A program made the position numbers and the translations under genes. This document shows, in pieces, positions 37,127 through 46,484 of a DNA stretch of 48,783 nt. The stretch spans positions 1 through 48,783 of the forward strand of contig JAYMSP010000515.1 in assembly GCA_036897095.1 (NCBI GenBank), given 5' to 3'. Origin of the DNA: Plantago elongata. Its lineage: Eukaryota; Streptophyta; Magnoliopsida; Lamiales; Plantaginaceae. The first letter of the stretch is position 1, and each line of letters opens with the position of its first letter. The notes under the pieces are model-generated. The model was not told the origin of the DNA. It made no database searches and saw only the letters and a list, made by a program, of their open reading frames with translations.

Positions 37127-37315
37127 GTTTAGTAAAACTAGCTAAAAACATAGTTATTAGTTGAAAAGGTAGCTGATAACTGAATAATTATTTGATAGCT
37201 GGTTAGATAGTTTTTTTTTTTAACAAGTTCACTTGATTAACTTCTTAAACCAACTAGCTTTTTAGCTAGATTGTTTGAAAAACAGCTCGTTTACGTAACA
37301 AGCATTTTACTAAGA
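37127..37315. mobile_element. Small MITE-like inverted-repeat element
   Basis: The left end reads TTTAGTAAAACTAGCTAAAA and the right end, inverted, reads CTTAGTAAAATGCTTG. Inside, AGCTGGTTAGATAG and AACCAACTAGCTTTTTAGCT form a second inverted pair. The class is unknown. Confidence 0.4.
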
Positions 37316-37749
37316 AAAACTCATAAAGTTGAAAAGTTAACTGAAAAGGTAGTGGTAAACGGAGTTCCAGTAGAACGATCTTAGTCTTGGACACTGGATA
37401 TGTACCATCTAATTTCATCACGTAACTTCCAGGAGTTTACTAAATACTCTTAATTTCTATGTGATTTTGATCGTTATATATCATGCATTATAGTATTATT
37501 TAATCAAGAATTCAAGATTACTTTGTCCACGGTTAGCCCTCCATCATGTTGTAATCAATTCATATGTTCAAATCAAGAGTTATAATACTCAATTCATTTT
37601 GACCAGGTAGCAAGGCACCACTAGTTGTACATGATTTACATTTCTTTTTAACTAAGCAACTTTATATTAAATTCTTAAACGGTGTGGGAGTTCGCCCTAA
37701 TCAATGAAATTTGTTTTGATCTTAATCACCTAATCAATTAAGACTTTTG

Positions 37750-37895
37750 TTCTCCTAAACTTAAAATTACTTCCGTTCACTTCAATTCTATTCAGTTCAA
37801 TTATGCTAAAAGTTATAATTATATCTTACTTCAGTTTAGTTTAATTCAATTCAGTTCAATTTTATAAATTTCAGTTGAAGAGAAAATAGTCTAAG
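37750..37895. repeat. Dispersed repeat rich in CAGTTCAGTT, copy 2
   Basis: It has the same order of blocks as the copy at 7141-7255: CTTAAAAT, TTCAGTTCA, TTATAATTATATCTTACTTC, then TTCAGTTGAAGAGAAAATAG. It ends about 95 bp before the TATA box of UGT copy 2. Confidence 0.45.
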
Positions 37896-37989
37896 TGGTC
37901 GACGGGGAGATTATTATACAAACTCTTGGGGGTTAAGCAAAGTTAGAGGTCAAGGGTTAGAAGGGGAATAGAAAGAAAAATGTTGTCCT

Positions 37990-37997
37990 TTATATAA
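37990..37997 (+). promoter_or_regulatory. TATA box of UGT copy 2
   Basis: TATATAAA lies 70-77 bp before the ATG at 38067, giving a predicted transcript start near 38025. Confidence 0.65.
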
Positions 37998-38066
37998 ACA
38001 CATAAAGATGCTTCCTAATTCAATCACTTGTAAGTTGTAACTAAACAAACACTAACACTTGCAAAA

Positions 38067-39473
38067 ATGTCTACGGAAAAGCAGTTGGTGTTTATTCCAT
38101 TCCCAATCAAGAGTCACTTTGTTTCCGCCGTAGAGACGGCCAAGCTTCTCCTTCAACGCGATCAACACCTCTCCATCACCGTCGTCGTCATGAAACTCCC
38201 CATCGACACGAAAATCGACGATTACATTAACAACTCCTTGACCTCTCGCCTATGTTTCAAAGAAATCTCTGCCGATGATATTGACCTTGCAGCGGCAGCA
38301 GCAAAAACTCCTCATGAATTCATTTATGAGTTCATCGAGAGTCGAAAGGAGCCTGTCAGGGCGATAGTCATTGAGCTAATGAAGAGTTCTGGACTTGCAG
38401 GACTTGCAGGACTTGTCATCGACATGTTCTGCACTCCCATGATCGATGTAGGAAATGAATTCGGGATATCCACTTTTGTGTTCTTCACATGTGGTGCTGC
38501 TGTTCTTGGCCTTTTTCTCCATCTCCAGGGACTTAGAGATGATCGCCAGGACGAGTGGAAAAGAGTCGAGGATGATCTAGATGCTGAGTTAACTGTTTCG
38601 ACATATGCTCATCAGGTCCCTGCCAGAGTCCTTCCTTCGACTGTTTTCGACAGGGATGATAATTTCTTGAACCTTCTGGGAAGGTTCAGGGAGACTAGAG
38701 GGATATTGATAAACACGTTCCACGAATTTGAGCCTTATTCGATCCAGGCATTGGTTAACGATAAGGATATACCACAAATTTATCCGGTTGGACCAGTTCT
38801 CCAGATCCAGGGGGACGAAGTTCGTCAGGGTGATGAAATTGTTGAATGGCTCAACGGTCAGCCTGATTCGTCCGTGGTGTTTCTTTGCTTTGGAAGCACC
38901 GTATGTTTCGAGGAGAATCAACTGAAGGAGATTGCTTTGGCACTGGAAAATAGTGGACACCGGTTTTTGTGGTCACTGAGAAAGCCACCCCTTCGAGAAA
39001 AGGGATTTCCAGAGGACTACGAGAATCTTGAGGAGGTTCTGCCAGAAGGATTCCTAGGACGGACAAAAGGGGTAGGAAAGGTAATCGGGTGGGCCCCGCA
39101 AGTGGCCGTGTTGTCTCACCCAGCTACTGGAGGATTTGTGACACATTGTGGTTGGAATTCCACTCTGGAGAGTGTATGGTTTGGAGTGCCAATGGGAGCG
39201 TGGCCATTAGCTGCTGAGCAACAAGCGAATGCATTTTTGTTGGTAAAAGAGTTGGGACTGGCCGTTGAGATTCAAATGGATTATAGGAAAGATTGTAATG
39301 TAATTGTGGATGCAGCAAAAATAGAAAGTGCAATTAGGCAATTGATGGATCCTGGAAATGGAATAAGAGCGAAAATGAACACGATGAAAACTAGTGCTAG
39401 AACCGCAGTTTTGGATGGAGGGTCGTCATATAGTTGTCTGGGTCGCTTATTGGACGACATCAATAAGTTGTAA
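38067..39473 (+). CDS. UDP-glycosyltransferase, UGT71-type (array copy 2)
   Basis: This intronless gene encodes 468 aa and is complete. The start MSTEKQLVFIPFPIKSHFVS matches copies 3 and 4. Catalytic His is at 17, and the partner Asp is in GLVIDMFCTPM. The PSPG box begins [20 protein letters not shown], continues GWNSTLESVWFGVPM and ends AEQQ, so all UDP-sugar contacts look intact and glucose is the likely donor. A 9-bp unit GGACTTGCA is repeated at 38391-38417, giving GLAGLAGLV just before the catalytic Asp strand; this lengthens the loop compared with the neighbours. An Ala-rich stretch (LAAAAAKTP) is also peculiar to this copy. It is closer to copies 3 and 4 than to copy 1. The acceptor is unknown. 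Confidence 0.94.
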   Translation: MSTEKQLVFIPFPIKSHFVSAVETAKLLLQRDQHLSITVVVMKLPIDTKIDDYINNSLTSRLCFKEISADDIDLAAAAAKTPHEFIYEFIESRKEPVRAIVIELMKSSGLAGLAGLVIDMFCTPMIDVGNEFGISTFVFFTCGAAVLGLFLHLQGLRDDRQDEWKRVEDDLDAELTVSTYAHQVPARVLPSTVFDRDDNFLNLLGRFRETRGILINTFHEFEPYSIQALVNDKDIPQIYPVGPVLQIQGDEVRQGDEIVEWLNGQPDSSVVFLCFGSTVCFEENQLKEIALALENSGHRFLWSLRKPPLREKGFPEDYENLEEVLPEGFLGRTKGVGKVIGWAPQVAVLSHPATGGFVTHCGWNSTLESVWFGVPMGAWPLAAEQQANAFLLVKELGLAVEIQMDYRKDCNVIVDAAKIESAIRQLMDPGNGIRAKMNTMKTSARTAVLDGGSSYSCLGRLLDDINKL

Positions 39474-39745
39474 GACGAGTTTAAGGCATGGTGGATTACT
39501 GGCGATATGTGTTGCAACCCCAAATGAATCCTTGTAAGACGAGTTCAATGTTATCAAATTTTCATGATCATCTTTAGTCTAAATCTAATTATATCAAATG
39601 TTGCATTATTTGGCTTTTAGATCAGAAATGAATTTCTTCTGTGCACAATATTGTGAGTCAAAATCCTGCTCCAGGATCTCCAAATTTCCAAGAATTGAAG
39701 CCAATTGATACTGAAAATTGCTTATTATCTACTCTTATCATTCTG

Positions 39746-39883
39746 CTCTGTTTCCCCTGCTTTTATTCGTGTACTCTGTTTCCCCTGCTGTTATTCGTGT
39801 ACTCTGTTTTCCCCTGCTTTTATTCGTGTACTCTGTTTTCCCTGCTTTTGTTTGTGTACTCTGTTTCCCCTTCTTCTAGTCAT
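39746..39883 (+). repeat. 28-bp minisatellite, four and a half copies
   Basis: Units of the type CTCTGTTTCCCCTGC plus TTTTATTCGTGTA start at 39746, 39774, 39802 and 39831, and a partial fifth starts at 39859. The first two are 28 bp with one difference, the third 29 bp, and the fourth 28 bp with a few changes. The units abut with no spacer. Confidence 0.93.
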
Positions 39884-40818
39884 CATTCCTGTTTTGTAAG
39901 CTTGTCTTCGCAATGACTATCTCGTTCAATTTTTTCAACATCCTAAAACGTGATGCAATTACATACGTAGTTATATTTTTATGTGTTGTACAATATAATA
40001 TTACTATTAAATATATATGGTACAGTTATGAAATAAACTTTAAAGAGACGTGAGATAGTAAAATTTATACTACCAAATTTAAAACAACAAATCAACAATA
40101 AATCAATTAAACATTTAAATAAATCAAAACTCACCATTTATTTGTTTAAACACTTCACTACTGTTTTACACAAACTCCATAACATACATGTGCTTTTATT
40201 GGTTGTTGATAAATTACCGATAACTTTTTTTCTCCCCATTATATAAGTAAAATAAAAAGGTTTAAAAATAAAAAATAATTATAAATTACTCTAACTTTCA
40301 AAAACTTCTTAAATTTTAGCGATAAATAAAAAAAACTTCCTACATATTGGTGATAACTTACTATAATAAGTGATTTTATTAAAATTTAATAAATTTAAAA
40401 TTAAAAACACTATTAATGATAAAAGTCAATCTCTTCTTTATAGGAAATCAAATAAAAAACATTTAAATGCCAGTTGAAAACCTCAGGTACTCTATTTATT
40501 TTGAAAAGATGGGTTATTTATATTTACATTTGCTCATAGTATTCATTTTATTTGGTTCATGTAAGAACATAGGAGATGTTATAAGTCAAATAACTCAAAT
40601 TATTTTTATAATTATAATAAACTTCGACATACTTGTATATAATTAAAATTGAAGAAGTAATATTTTTATAATTTTGTTGTTTAAAGTTAATACAGGTTAA
40701 AATTAAGATTATACTAAAAAAATATAACATTTAAAGTTGAGAATTATTATTTTTACTTAATATTTGTTTGTCTTTATTGCATTAATAATATTACACAGTC
40801 TCATGATAAATGATCTCT

Positions 40819-41014
40819 AAATAATTTATCTAGAGATGACCTATGTATCGATAAATTTATTTATATTATTAATCAAAATATATTTATTGTTGACAAAATA
40901 ATTCTTATAGTAGTACAGAGGAAATTAATGGTATTAATATAAATGTTTTGATTAATAACATCATTAATTTTTTTAATAACATATATAGGTCAGTCTCTAG
41001 CTAGATAAATTATT
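40819..41014. mobile_element. Foldback / hairpin-forming MITE
   Basis: The left arm AAATAATTTATCTAGAGA followed by TGACCTATGTAT (40819-40848) matches the inverted right arm (about 40981-41014), which reads ATATATAGGTCA then TCTCTAGCTAGATAAATTAT. Inner parts also pair (TTATTAATCAAAAT with ATTTTGATTAATAA-like sequence near 40950), so the whole 200 bp can fold as an imperfect hairpin. Confidence 0.65.
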
Positions 41015-41551
41015 TATTTATTTAAACAGGATTTTTGAAGAAATTTAATCATGTTGTACTCTTAGTTATATTAATAAAAAATTTAATTGTTTTAAAAAGA
41101 AAAAGAAGAGGAATTTAGTCATGGTGTTAAAATCATCAATAGACAGTTTAGAGAATTAGAGAATGAAGGGTGATTTATTTAATTTACTGATTAATTGATT
41201 CAAATATTATACTTTTCTTAAATTTACAATTAATCAAGTAGATGGAGCAATTAAAAAAAATCAATCAAGAGTTGAAGATTGGTAGTATTAAAATTATGAT
41301 CATACGGATGAGTAACTGAAGCAACTGGATGGAATTGCTTGCTCTCAAAAATTGTTCCGCCGGCACAAATGTTACAAGTTATTCTCGCACTGCACAATTT
41401 TGAGATTGAATTATTGTGGGACCCATCGATTTAAGCAGCCTGAGATTTTGTTGTTTTATTGTAGATTTTGTTCTTTTATCCCGAGGTGGAGTTTAGAATA
41501 CAATATAGTTCCCTACCAAACGTGCTCTAATGATACTATTATACCACTTAA

Positions 41552-42203
41552 GATCATCTCCAACAGAGTTCTAAATTGAATTTTAAATCGATTTGGGAGT
41601 CACTCCAGCTGAGTCTAAGCACCAAGCCCATCGGTGGGACGCTGGTGCCCATCGCTTATTTCCCCGTTCTTTTTTTTTTTCCTTTCTCGTTCGTCTTTCT
41701 TTTGTTTCCTTCTTGCCTTCTTGCTTTATCTTCTTTTATCTCTCATTTCTTTCTTACCGTCCTTCCTTCTCTTCTTTTACATATGTTTCTTCAACTTCTA
41801 TTTAATTGTTTTGTTTTGATATTGTATTTTAATTTTTTCTTTTCTTTTCTTTTTATTTCAGTGGAATATATATTAAATAAAATAATAATATTTTATACAA
41901 TTAAGGTACATCATTACTTGTAAAACTTAAAATGTAATAAATTATTTAAAATTAAAGTTACACATGTAAAGCATACTTAAAAAATGTAAATTGTTTCAAC
42001 TTTTAGTTTAAAGTAACTTAATTTTTATTTTCAAGTAATATTAAAAAATATTAATGTGATTTCGAATAATTAATTAACAATATTTAAAATTAATTGGAGA
42101 ATAAAGTTGAAAAGGAAATGAGAAAATAAAATGAAATGAACAAAGAACTTGGAAAGAAATGCTAAAATAAAATAGACTTTGGATCTTACTGTTGGAGTAG
42201 ATA
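41552..42203. mobile_element. TIR element with ATCTCCAACAG ends
   Basis: The left end reads ATCATCTCCAACAG and the right end CTGTTGGAGTAGAT. Ends of this kind (CATCTCCAACAG) are frequent in plant DNA-transposon MITEs. A second possible right end, TGGAGATGAT at 42284-42293, leaves the border open. The interior includes a T/C-rich tract (41665-41870) and no gene. Confidence 0.5.
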
Positions 42204-42762
42204 ATTGTGAAGAGTTTTAAAGTGAGTTGCAGTGAGTGAAATGCTGACGTGGCAAAGACTTTCAGACTGAGTGAGTTGCAATTGATGGAGATGATACAGT
42301 TGGATAAAAATATATAATGATGTAAGCAATGACATGAAACTCACACTGTTGAACTGTTTTGTTCTGAGTTGAATTACCTCAATTACACTTAAATTTGTAT
42401 ATATTAAAATAATATAAAAACTTAATTTAAGTCGAGATAACAACTTAAAATGAATATTCACGATGAAAATACATAAACATGTACCGTACCACACTTATGG
42501 TGGTGTGATAAAAAGTGAATCGAGAATACTTGTTTTTTTTATATATAGATGGATATCCGTGAATATATTTATGGATATATTCAATACCATATGCTTCTAA
42601 CAGAAAAAAAATTAGTTGTATTTGCTATTTAATCCGATAGCTGAAGGATTGAATCAATCATATATATAAATACAGATAAATGAATGTGAGCAACCTTAAT
42701 TTCGATGGTGTAACTAAATAACGATAGATTGTAGTATATTGATAAAACTGTAAATAGAATTA

Positions 42763-43648
42763 GGGGCGATTTACATCTGACCACCTTTTTAGATACTATA
42801 TAAATATTTAGCTCTTTCACATTTTCAATTTTATGATTAAGGACAATTTTCGAACTAGAATAAATAATCATTGAGGCCCAAAAGTCAAACTTGATGAGAG
42901 AGGGTCTGAAATATTCATTTTCTTTTCCCTTTTCTTTAATTACTACATTTTTTTCCTTGTTCTTTAATTATTGATTTGTATTTCCCTTTTCTTTAATCAC
43001 TTCTTTTTCTTTATCATCTTTGGAAATTACAAACAATCCCATAATCTTCTCAAATATAAGGGCTTTGAGTTTTCGAAAACCTCAAATAAATTCCTGAGGT
43101 TTCAATCAATGTCAAAATACCTCAAACAATTTTCATTTCTTCTTTTAATCGGAATCGGAGCTCAATCGGAGATGATTGGAGACGAAACTCCAATCGGAGC
43201 TGCTCCAACGAAGAAGCAGCAGCTCTGCGAAGCTGTAACACAGCTCCAATTTGTGTCGTAAGAGCTGCAATGGAAGCTGATTACACAGCTCCGATAGGAG
43301 CTGCGTTACAACTCCAATCGGAGTTGTGTAGAGACTAAAAGAAGAAGAAGAAAATAGAACAAAAGAAAAGATGGAGGAAAGAAAAAGAGAAGATGGAGAA
43401 GATGCTTCTTCCACCATTTTCAAAGAAAATGATTTATTAATAATTTTAATGTTTACTAATAAAAAGAAATGATTTATTCTTTATTATTAAACATCGCATT
43501 TTACAAGAAATATTTTAATCCAGGGAAAAAAAGACAATTAACAAAAAGTCAACCATTTGTCTGAAATTGAACCTCATCGTAAATTTTAAAATGATAGGGA
43601 CCTAATCGTTTAGACACTATCTAAAAAGGTGGTTGGTGTAAATTCCCC
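42763..43648. mobile_element. 886-bp MITE with about 40-bp terminal inverted repeats
   Basis: The left end starts GGGGCGATTTACATCTGACC and goes on with ACCTTTTTAGATACT; the right end, inverted, starts GGGGAATTTACACCAACCAC and goes on with CTTTTTAGATAGTGT. Similarity fades but continues for more than 100 bp inward (CAATTTTATGA, AAAAGTCAA). Internally (43150-43340) several near-palindromes of the type CTCCAATCGGAG and CTCCGATAGGAG occur. No clear target-site duplication and no coding region were found. A Mutator-like origin is a guess. Confidence 0.72.
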
Positions 43649-43974
43649 ATAAATTTAATTATAAAAGTATTAGTTAATGATCTGACTATTAAAAGTGAAA
43701 AATGAAATTTTTTGAAGACGACTCTGAACCGGCAAAATGAGAAGTTGCGAAAGGGAGTATATAATTAAATATTACTGCATAAAGTTACTGACACTGTACT
43801 CAATTCGTAATTGGTTAATTGTCCACTTTTATCATTTTACATGTCCAAATACTATCCCAAAAAACGGCTTAAGTGTCCTGAGCGTTGATGGATGTGTATA
43901 CCAAACCAGCACGCACACAAGTGCGGACATCGGTAACATAGACACTACCGGATTAGTACCTATAAATTGACGGT

Positions 43975-44219
43975 GGATTTTATCCTAGCATGAAGCTGCT
44001 TGTGAGATTATCATTTTCTTTGGAGATTATTAGTAACGGAGTGCAAAAGTTGTTGGCTGAGGTGTTTTGTAAAGCCGTGGGTGTAGGGTGTTTCTTTGGG
44101 TTGTAATTGTTTACATTTTTTTCTAGAGAAGTGGTTTAGAACTTGTTCTATGGATGTGGACGTTGTTTTTTTATGCTCTTGACTCTTATTAATAAAAATT
44201 TAGCCGATTAAAAAAAAAA
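43975..44219 (+). mobile_element. LINE-like 3' tail
   Basis: The segment ends TTATTAATAAAAATTTAGCC, then a short GATT and a run of about ten A. Before it is T-rich sequence with GTTGTTTTTTTATGCTCTTG. This is the usual look of the 3' end of a plant L1-type element. No reverse-transcriptase frame is found upstream, so it would be 5' truncated. Confidence 0.4.
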
Positions 44220-44614
44220 TTGTCCCCTTTCATTCTTTGTCGTTTTAAAATAAAAGAAAGTAATTTAAACAATTAAACTAACAACTTATAAAAATAGTAC
44301 ACCCCTGTATTTACTATATCTTTTTCTATTTTATGTTTCGAAAAGTAAAGTGGACCACTGGTGTTGGGAAGTAAGTGTTTGGGTCAATTAAGATTGATAG
44401 ACAAAGCTTGTTACCTTTCATATTGTTGGTACATTGTCCTTGTAGTTTTTCCCATCTTGTTGTTCACGTTTTATCCACCATTCTTGTGGACTTGTGTAGT
44501 TGCAGATAGGGATAGTTGCTCCATCTAGAGTATTGCTTTCTTAATAACAAATCCTCATCTTGTTTGATAGGTTTCCAGTATCACTTCACTCTGTGCTGTT
44601 TCAATAAAAAGAAC

Positions 44615-46024
44615 ATGGCAACAGAAACGCAATTGGTATTCATTCCTTTCCCAATAATAAGCCACCTTGTTTCAGCCATCCAGACAGCCAAGCTCCTAGT
44701 CGAACGGGACCCGAAACTCTCGATCACCGTCGTCATCTTGAAACTACCCATGGACACGAAAACCGACGATTCAATCAAGAACTCGCTCAGCACTGGTATA
44801 CATTTCATCAAACTTCCCGAGGCCAGTCCTGAACTTGTTCAGGATACATCGAAATCCGTCAGAATGTTCATCCATATTTTAGTTGATGGGCAGAAGGATA
44901 GTGTGAGAACAGTAGTTGCTGAACTGATGAAGAACAAGGAGAAGACTAGAGTTGCAGGATTTGTACTTGACATGTTCTGCACTGGAATGATTGATGTGGC
45001 GAATGAGCTCGGGATCCCGAGTTTCATTTACTTTCCGTCAGGGGCTTCTTCACTTGGTCTCTTCTTCCATATCCAGAGCCTTGTGGATGAGAAGATGATG
45101 AAAGTGAAGGAATGGCTGGGGAGTTTAGGCGATGAGTTATCTGTTCCCGCATATGTTCATCCAGTACCCGTTCGAGTTCTTCCTTCTTCCATCTACGAAT
45201 ACGGAGATGATATGCTAACCATGCCTAGAAGGCTCAGGGAGGCTAAAGGGATTTTGATAAACACGTTTTGCGAACTAGAGCACCGCGCAATTTCTGCGTT
45301 GGAGGCTGATGAGAGTGTCCCATCGGTTTACCCAATTGGACCTGTTATTCAGGTTCCAGGAGAAGAAAAGAAGAGAACGCAAGATGATATCATGGAGTGG
45401 CTTGATTGTCAGCCTGATTCGTCAGTGGTGTTCCTTTGTTTCGGAAGTAATGGATGCTTTGAAGGTGATCAGGTGAAGGAGATAGCGTTGGCTCTGGAAC
45501 AGACCGCACACAGGTTTTTATGGTCGCTGAGAAAGCCGCCCCCAAAAGAGACTAAGGAATTTCCAGGGGAATATGATGATCCTGAGGAGGTTCTTCCAGA
45601 AGGTTTCCTGCAACGAACGACAAGCATCGGTAAGGTGATAGGGTGGGCCCCACAATTGACCGTGTTGTCTCACCCTGCTATAGGAGGATTTGTATCACAT
45701 TGTGGGTGGAACTCGATTTTGGAGAGCTTTTCGTGTGGAGTGCCAATGGCAGCATGGCCACTTGCCGCCGAGCAGCAGAGCAACACCTTCCAGTTGGTGA
45801 AAGAGTTGGGAATCGCCGTCGAGATTCAGATGGATTACAGGAGGAATAGTGGTGTCATTGTTGGGGCAAACAAGATTGAAAATGCTATTAGGCTATTGAT
45901 GGATCCAGATAATGAAATTAGGGAAAAGGTGAAAGTGATGCAAAGTAAAAGTAAAGCTGCTATCATCGAAGGTGGATCATCTTATGATGCCTTGGGTTGC
46001 TTCCTCAAACACCTCAACCACTAA
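44615..46024 (+). CDS. UDP-glycosyltransferase, UGT71-type (array copy 3)
   Basis: This complete intronless gene encodes 469 aa from the ATG at 44615 (MATETQLVFIPFPIISHLVS). The frame is open further upstream to 44516, but those 33 residues have no counterpart in the other copies. Catalytic His is at 17 and the Asp lies in GFVLDMFCTGM. The PSPG box begins WAPQLTVLSHPAIGGFVSHC, continues [15 protein letters not shown] and ends AEQQ. Its closest relative is the broken copy that begins about 460 bp downstream; they share [24 protein letters not shown] sequence near the C-terminus, which implies a recent tandem duplication. The acceptor is unknown; UGT71 enzymes mostly glucosylate phenolics or hormones. 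Confidence 0.94.
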   Translation: MATETQLVFIPFPIISHLVSAIQTAKLLVERDPKLSITVVILKLPMDTKTDDSIKNSLSTGIHFIKLPEASPELVQDTSKSVRMFIHILVDGQKDSVRTVVAELMKNKEKTRVAGFVLDMFCTGMIDVANELGIPSFIYFPSGASSLGLFFHIQSLVDEKMMKVKEWLGSLGDELSVPAYVHPVPVRVLPSSIYEYGDDMLTMPRRLREAKGILINTFCELEHRAISALEADESVPSVYPIGPVIQVPGEEKKRTQDDIMEWLDCQPDSSVVFLCFGSNGCFEGDQVKEIALALEQTAHRFLWSLRKPPPKETKEFPGEYDDPEEVLPEGFLQRTTSIGKVIGWAPQLTVLSHPAIGGFVSHCGWNSILESFSCGVPMAAWPLAAEQQSNTFQLVKELGIAVEIQMDYRRNSGVIVGANKIENAIRLLMDPDNEIREKVKVMQSKSKAAIIEGGSSYDALGCFLKHLNH

Positions 46025-46484
46025 ATTTCCTTACCACTCTCAATATGATACTTTGTCTGTGTTATTGTGTTAAGTTGAACTCATAAGATTGTAACTTGTA
46101 TTTCTCCATGGATATGACTACTTGTTTAATTATTAACAAATATACATATATACTTAAAATATCAATCTGTATCTTTCGTCTTTTACTAATACACGTCTCT
46201 TTCAGGACTTTGTAACTTAATGGTTCACCCGGCCCTTATCCCTTAGTCCTGTCATGTATGACAACCATATGAGTTTGTAAAAGTTTCAGTTTACTCTGTT
46301 GCCCTGTTTGTGATGGAAGAATCATCAGAAACGGCTTAAATGTACTCTTGTAAGTTGGAAACATTGTAAAGATCACAATTGCTTTCTCAAATGTGTGAAA
46401 TTGATTGTCTGCTTTGCCGTTATTTCCTATATCCTCTTTAACCATAATTTCCAAGCATCATAATTCACTCTGCCCTATCAAAAG

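Larger units (their letters stand above)
36047..37980. other. Spacer upstream of UGT copy 2
   Basis: No gene is visible. The segment around 36600-36830 (GACGCTCAAGTTAGTAAACT and GA-rich sequence) looks like diverged transposon DNA of unknown class. A MITE-like element with TTTAGTAAAAC and CATTTTACTAAG ends lies at 37127-37315, and copy 2 of a CAGTTCAGTT-rich dispersed repeat at 37750-37895. The UGT promoter occupies the right end. Confidence 0.45.
39474..44515. other. Long spacer between UGT copies 2 and 3
   Basis: About 5 kb carries no intact gene. From left to right it holds a 28-bp minisatellite (39746-39883), very AT-rich DNA with a foldback element (40819-41014), a TIR element with a pyrimidine-rich interior (41552 to about 42203), a larger MITE (42763-43648) and a LINE-like 3' tail (about 43975-44219). 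Confidence 0.6.

Noticed and set aside
39746..39883. Regular direct repeats that superficially resemble a CRISPR array
   Set aside because: The units abut with no unique spacers, and the window is plant nuclear DNA; this is a minisatellite.
41576..41923. Phe/Leu/Ser-rich open frames that look like membrane proteins
   Set aside because: They are translations of a T/C-rich tract inside a transposon-like element, and all three frames look alike.
42971..43261. Open frames of 92-96 codons inside the MITE
   Set aside because: The residues are low-complexity and derive from the internal palindromes; they look non-coding.
44516..44614. 33-residue N-terminal extension of UGT copy 3
   Set aside because: It is not shared by the other copies, and the ATG at 44615 gives the family-standard MATETQLVFIPFP start.
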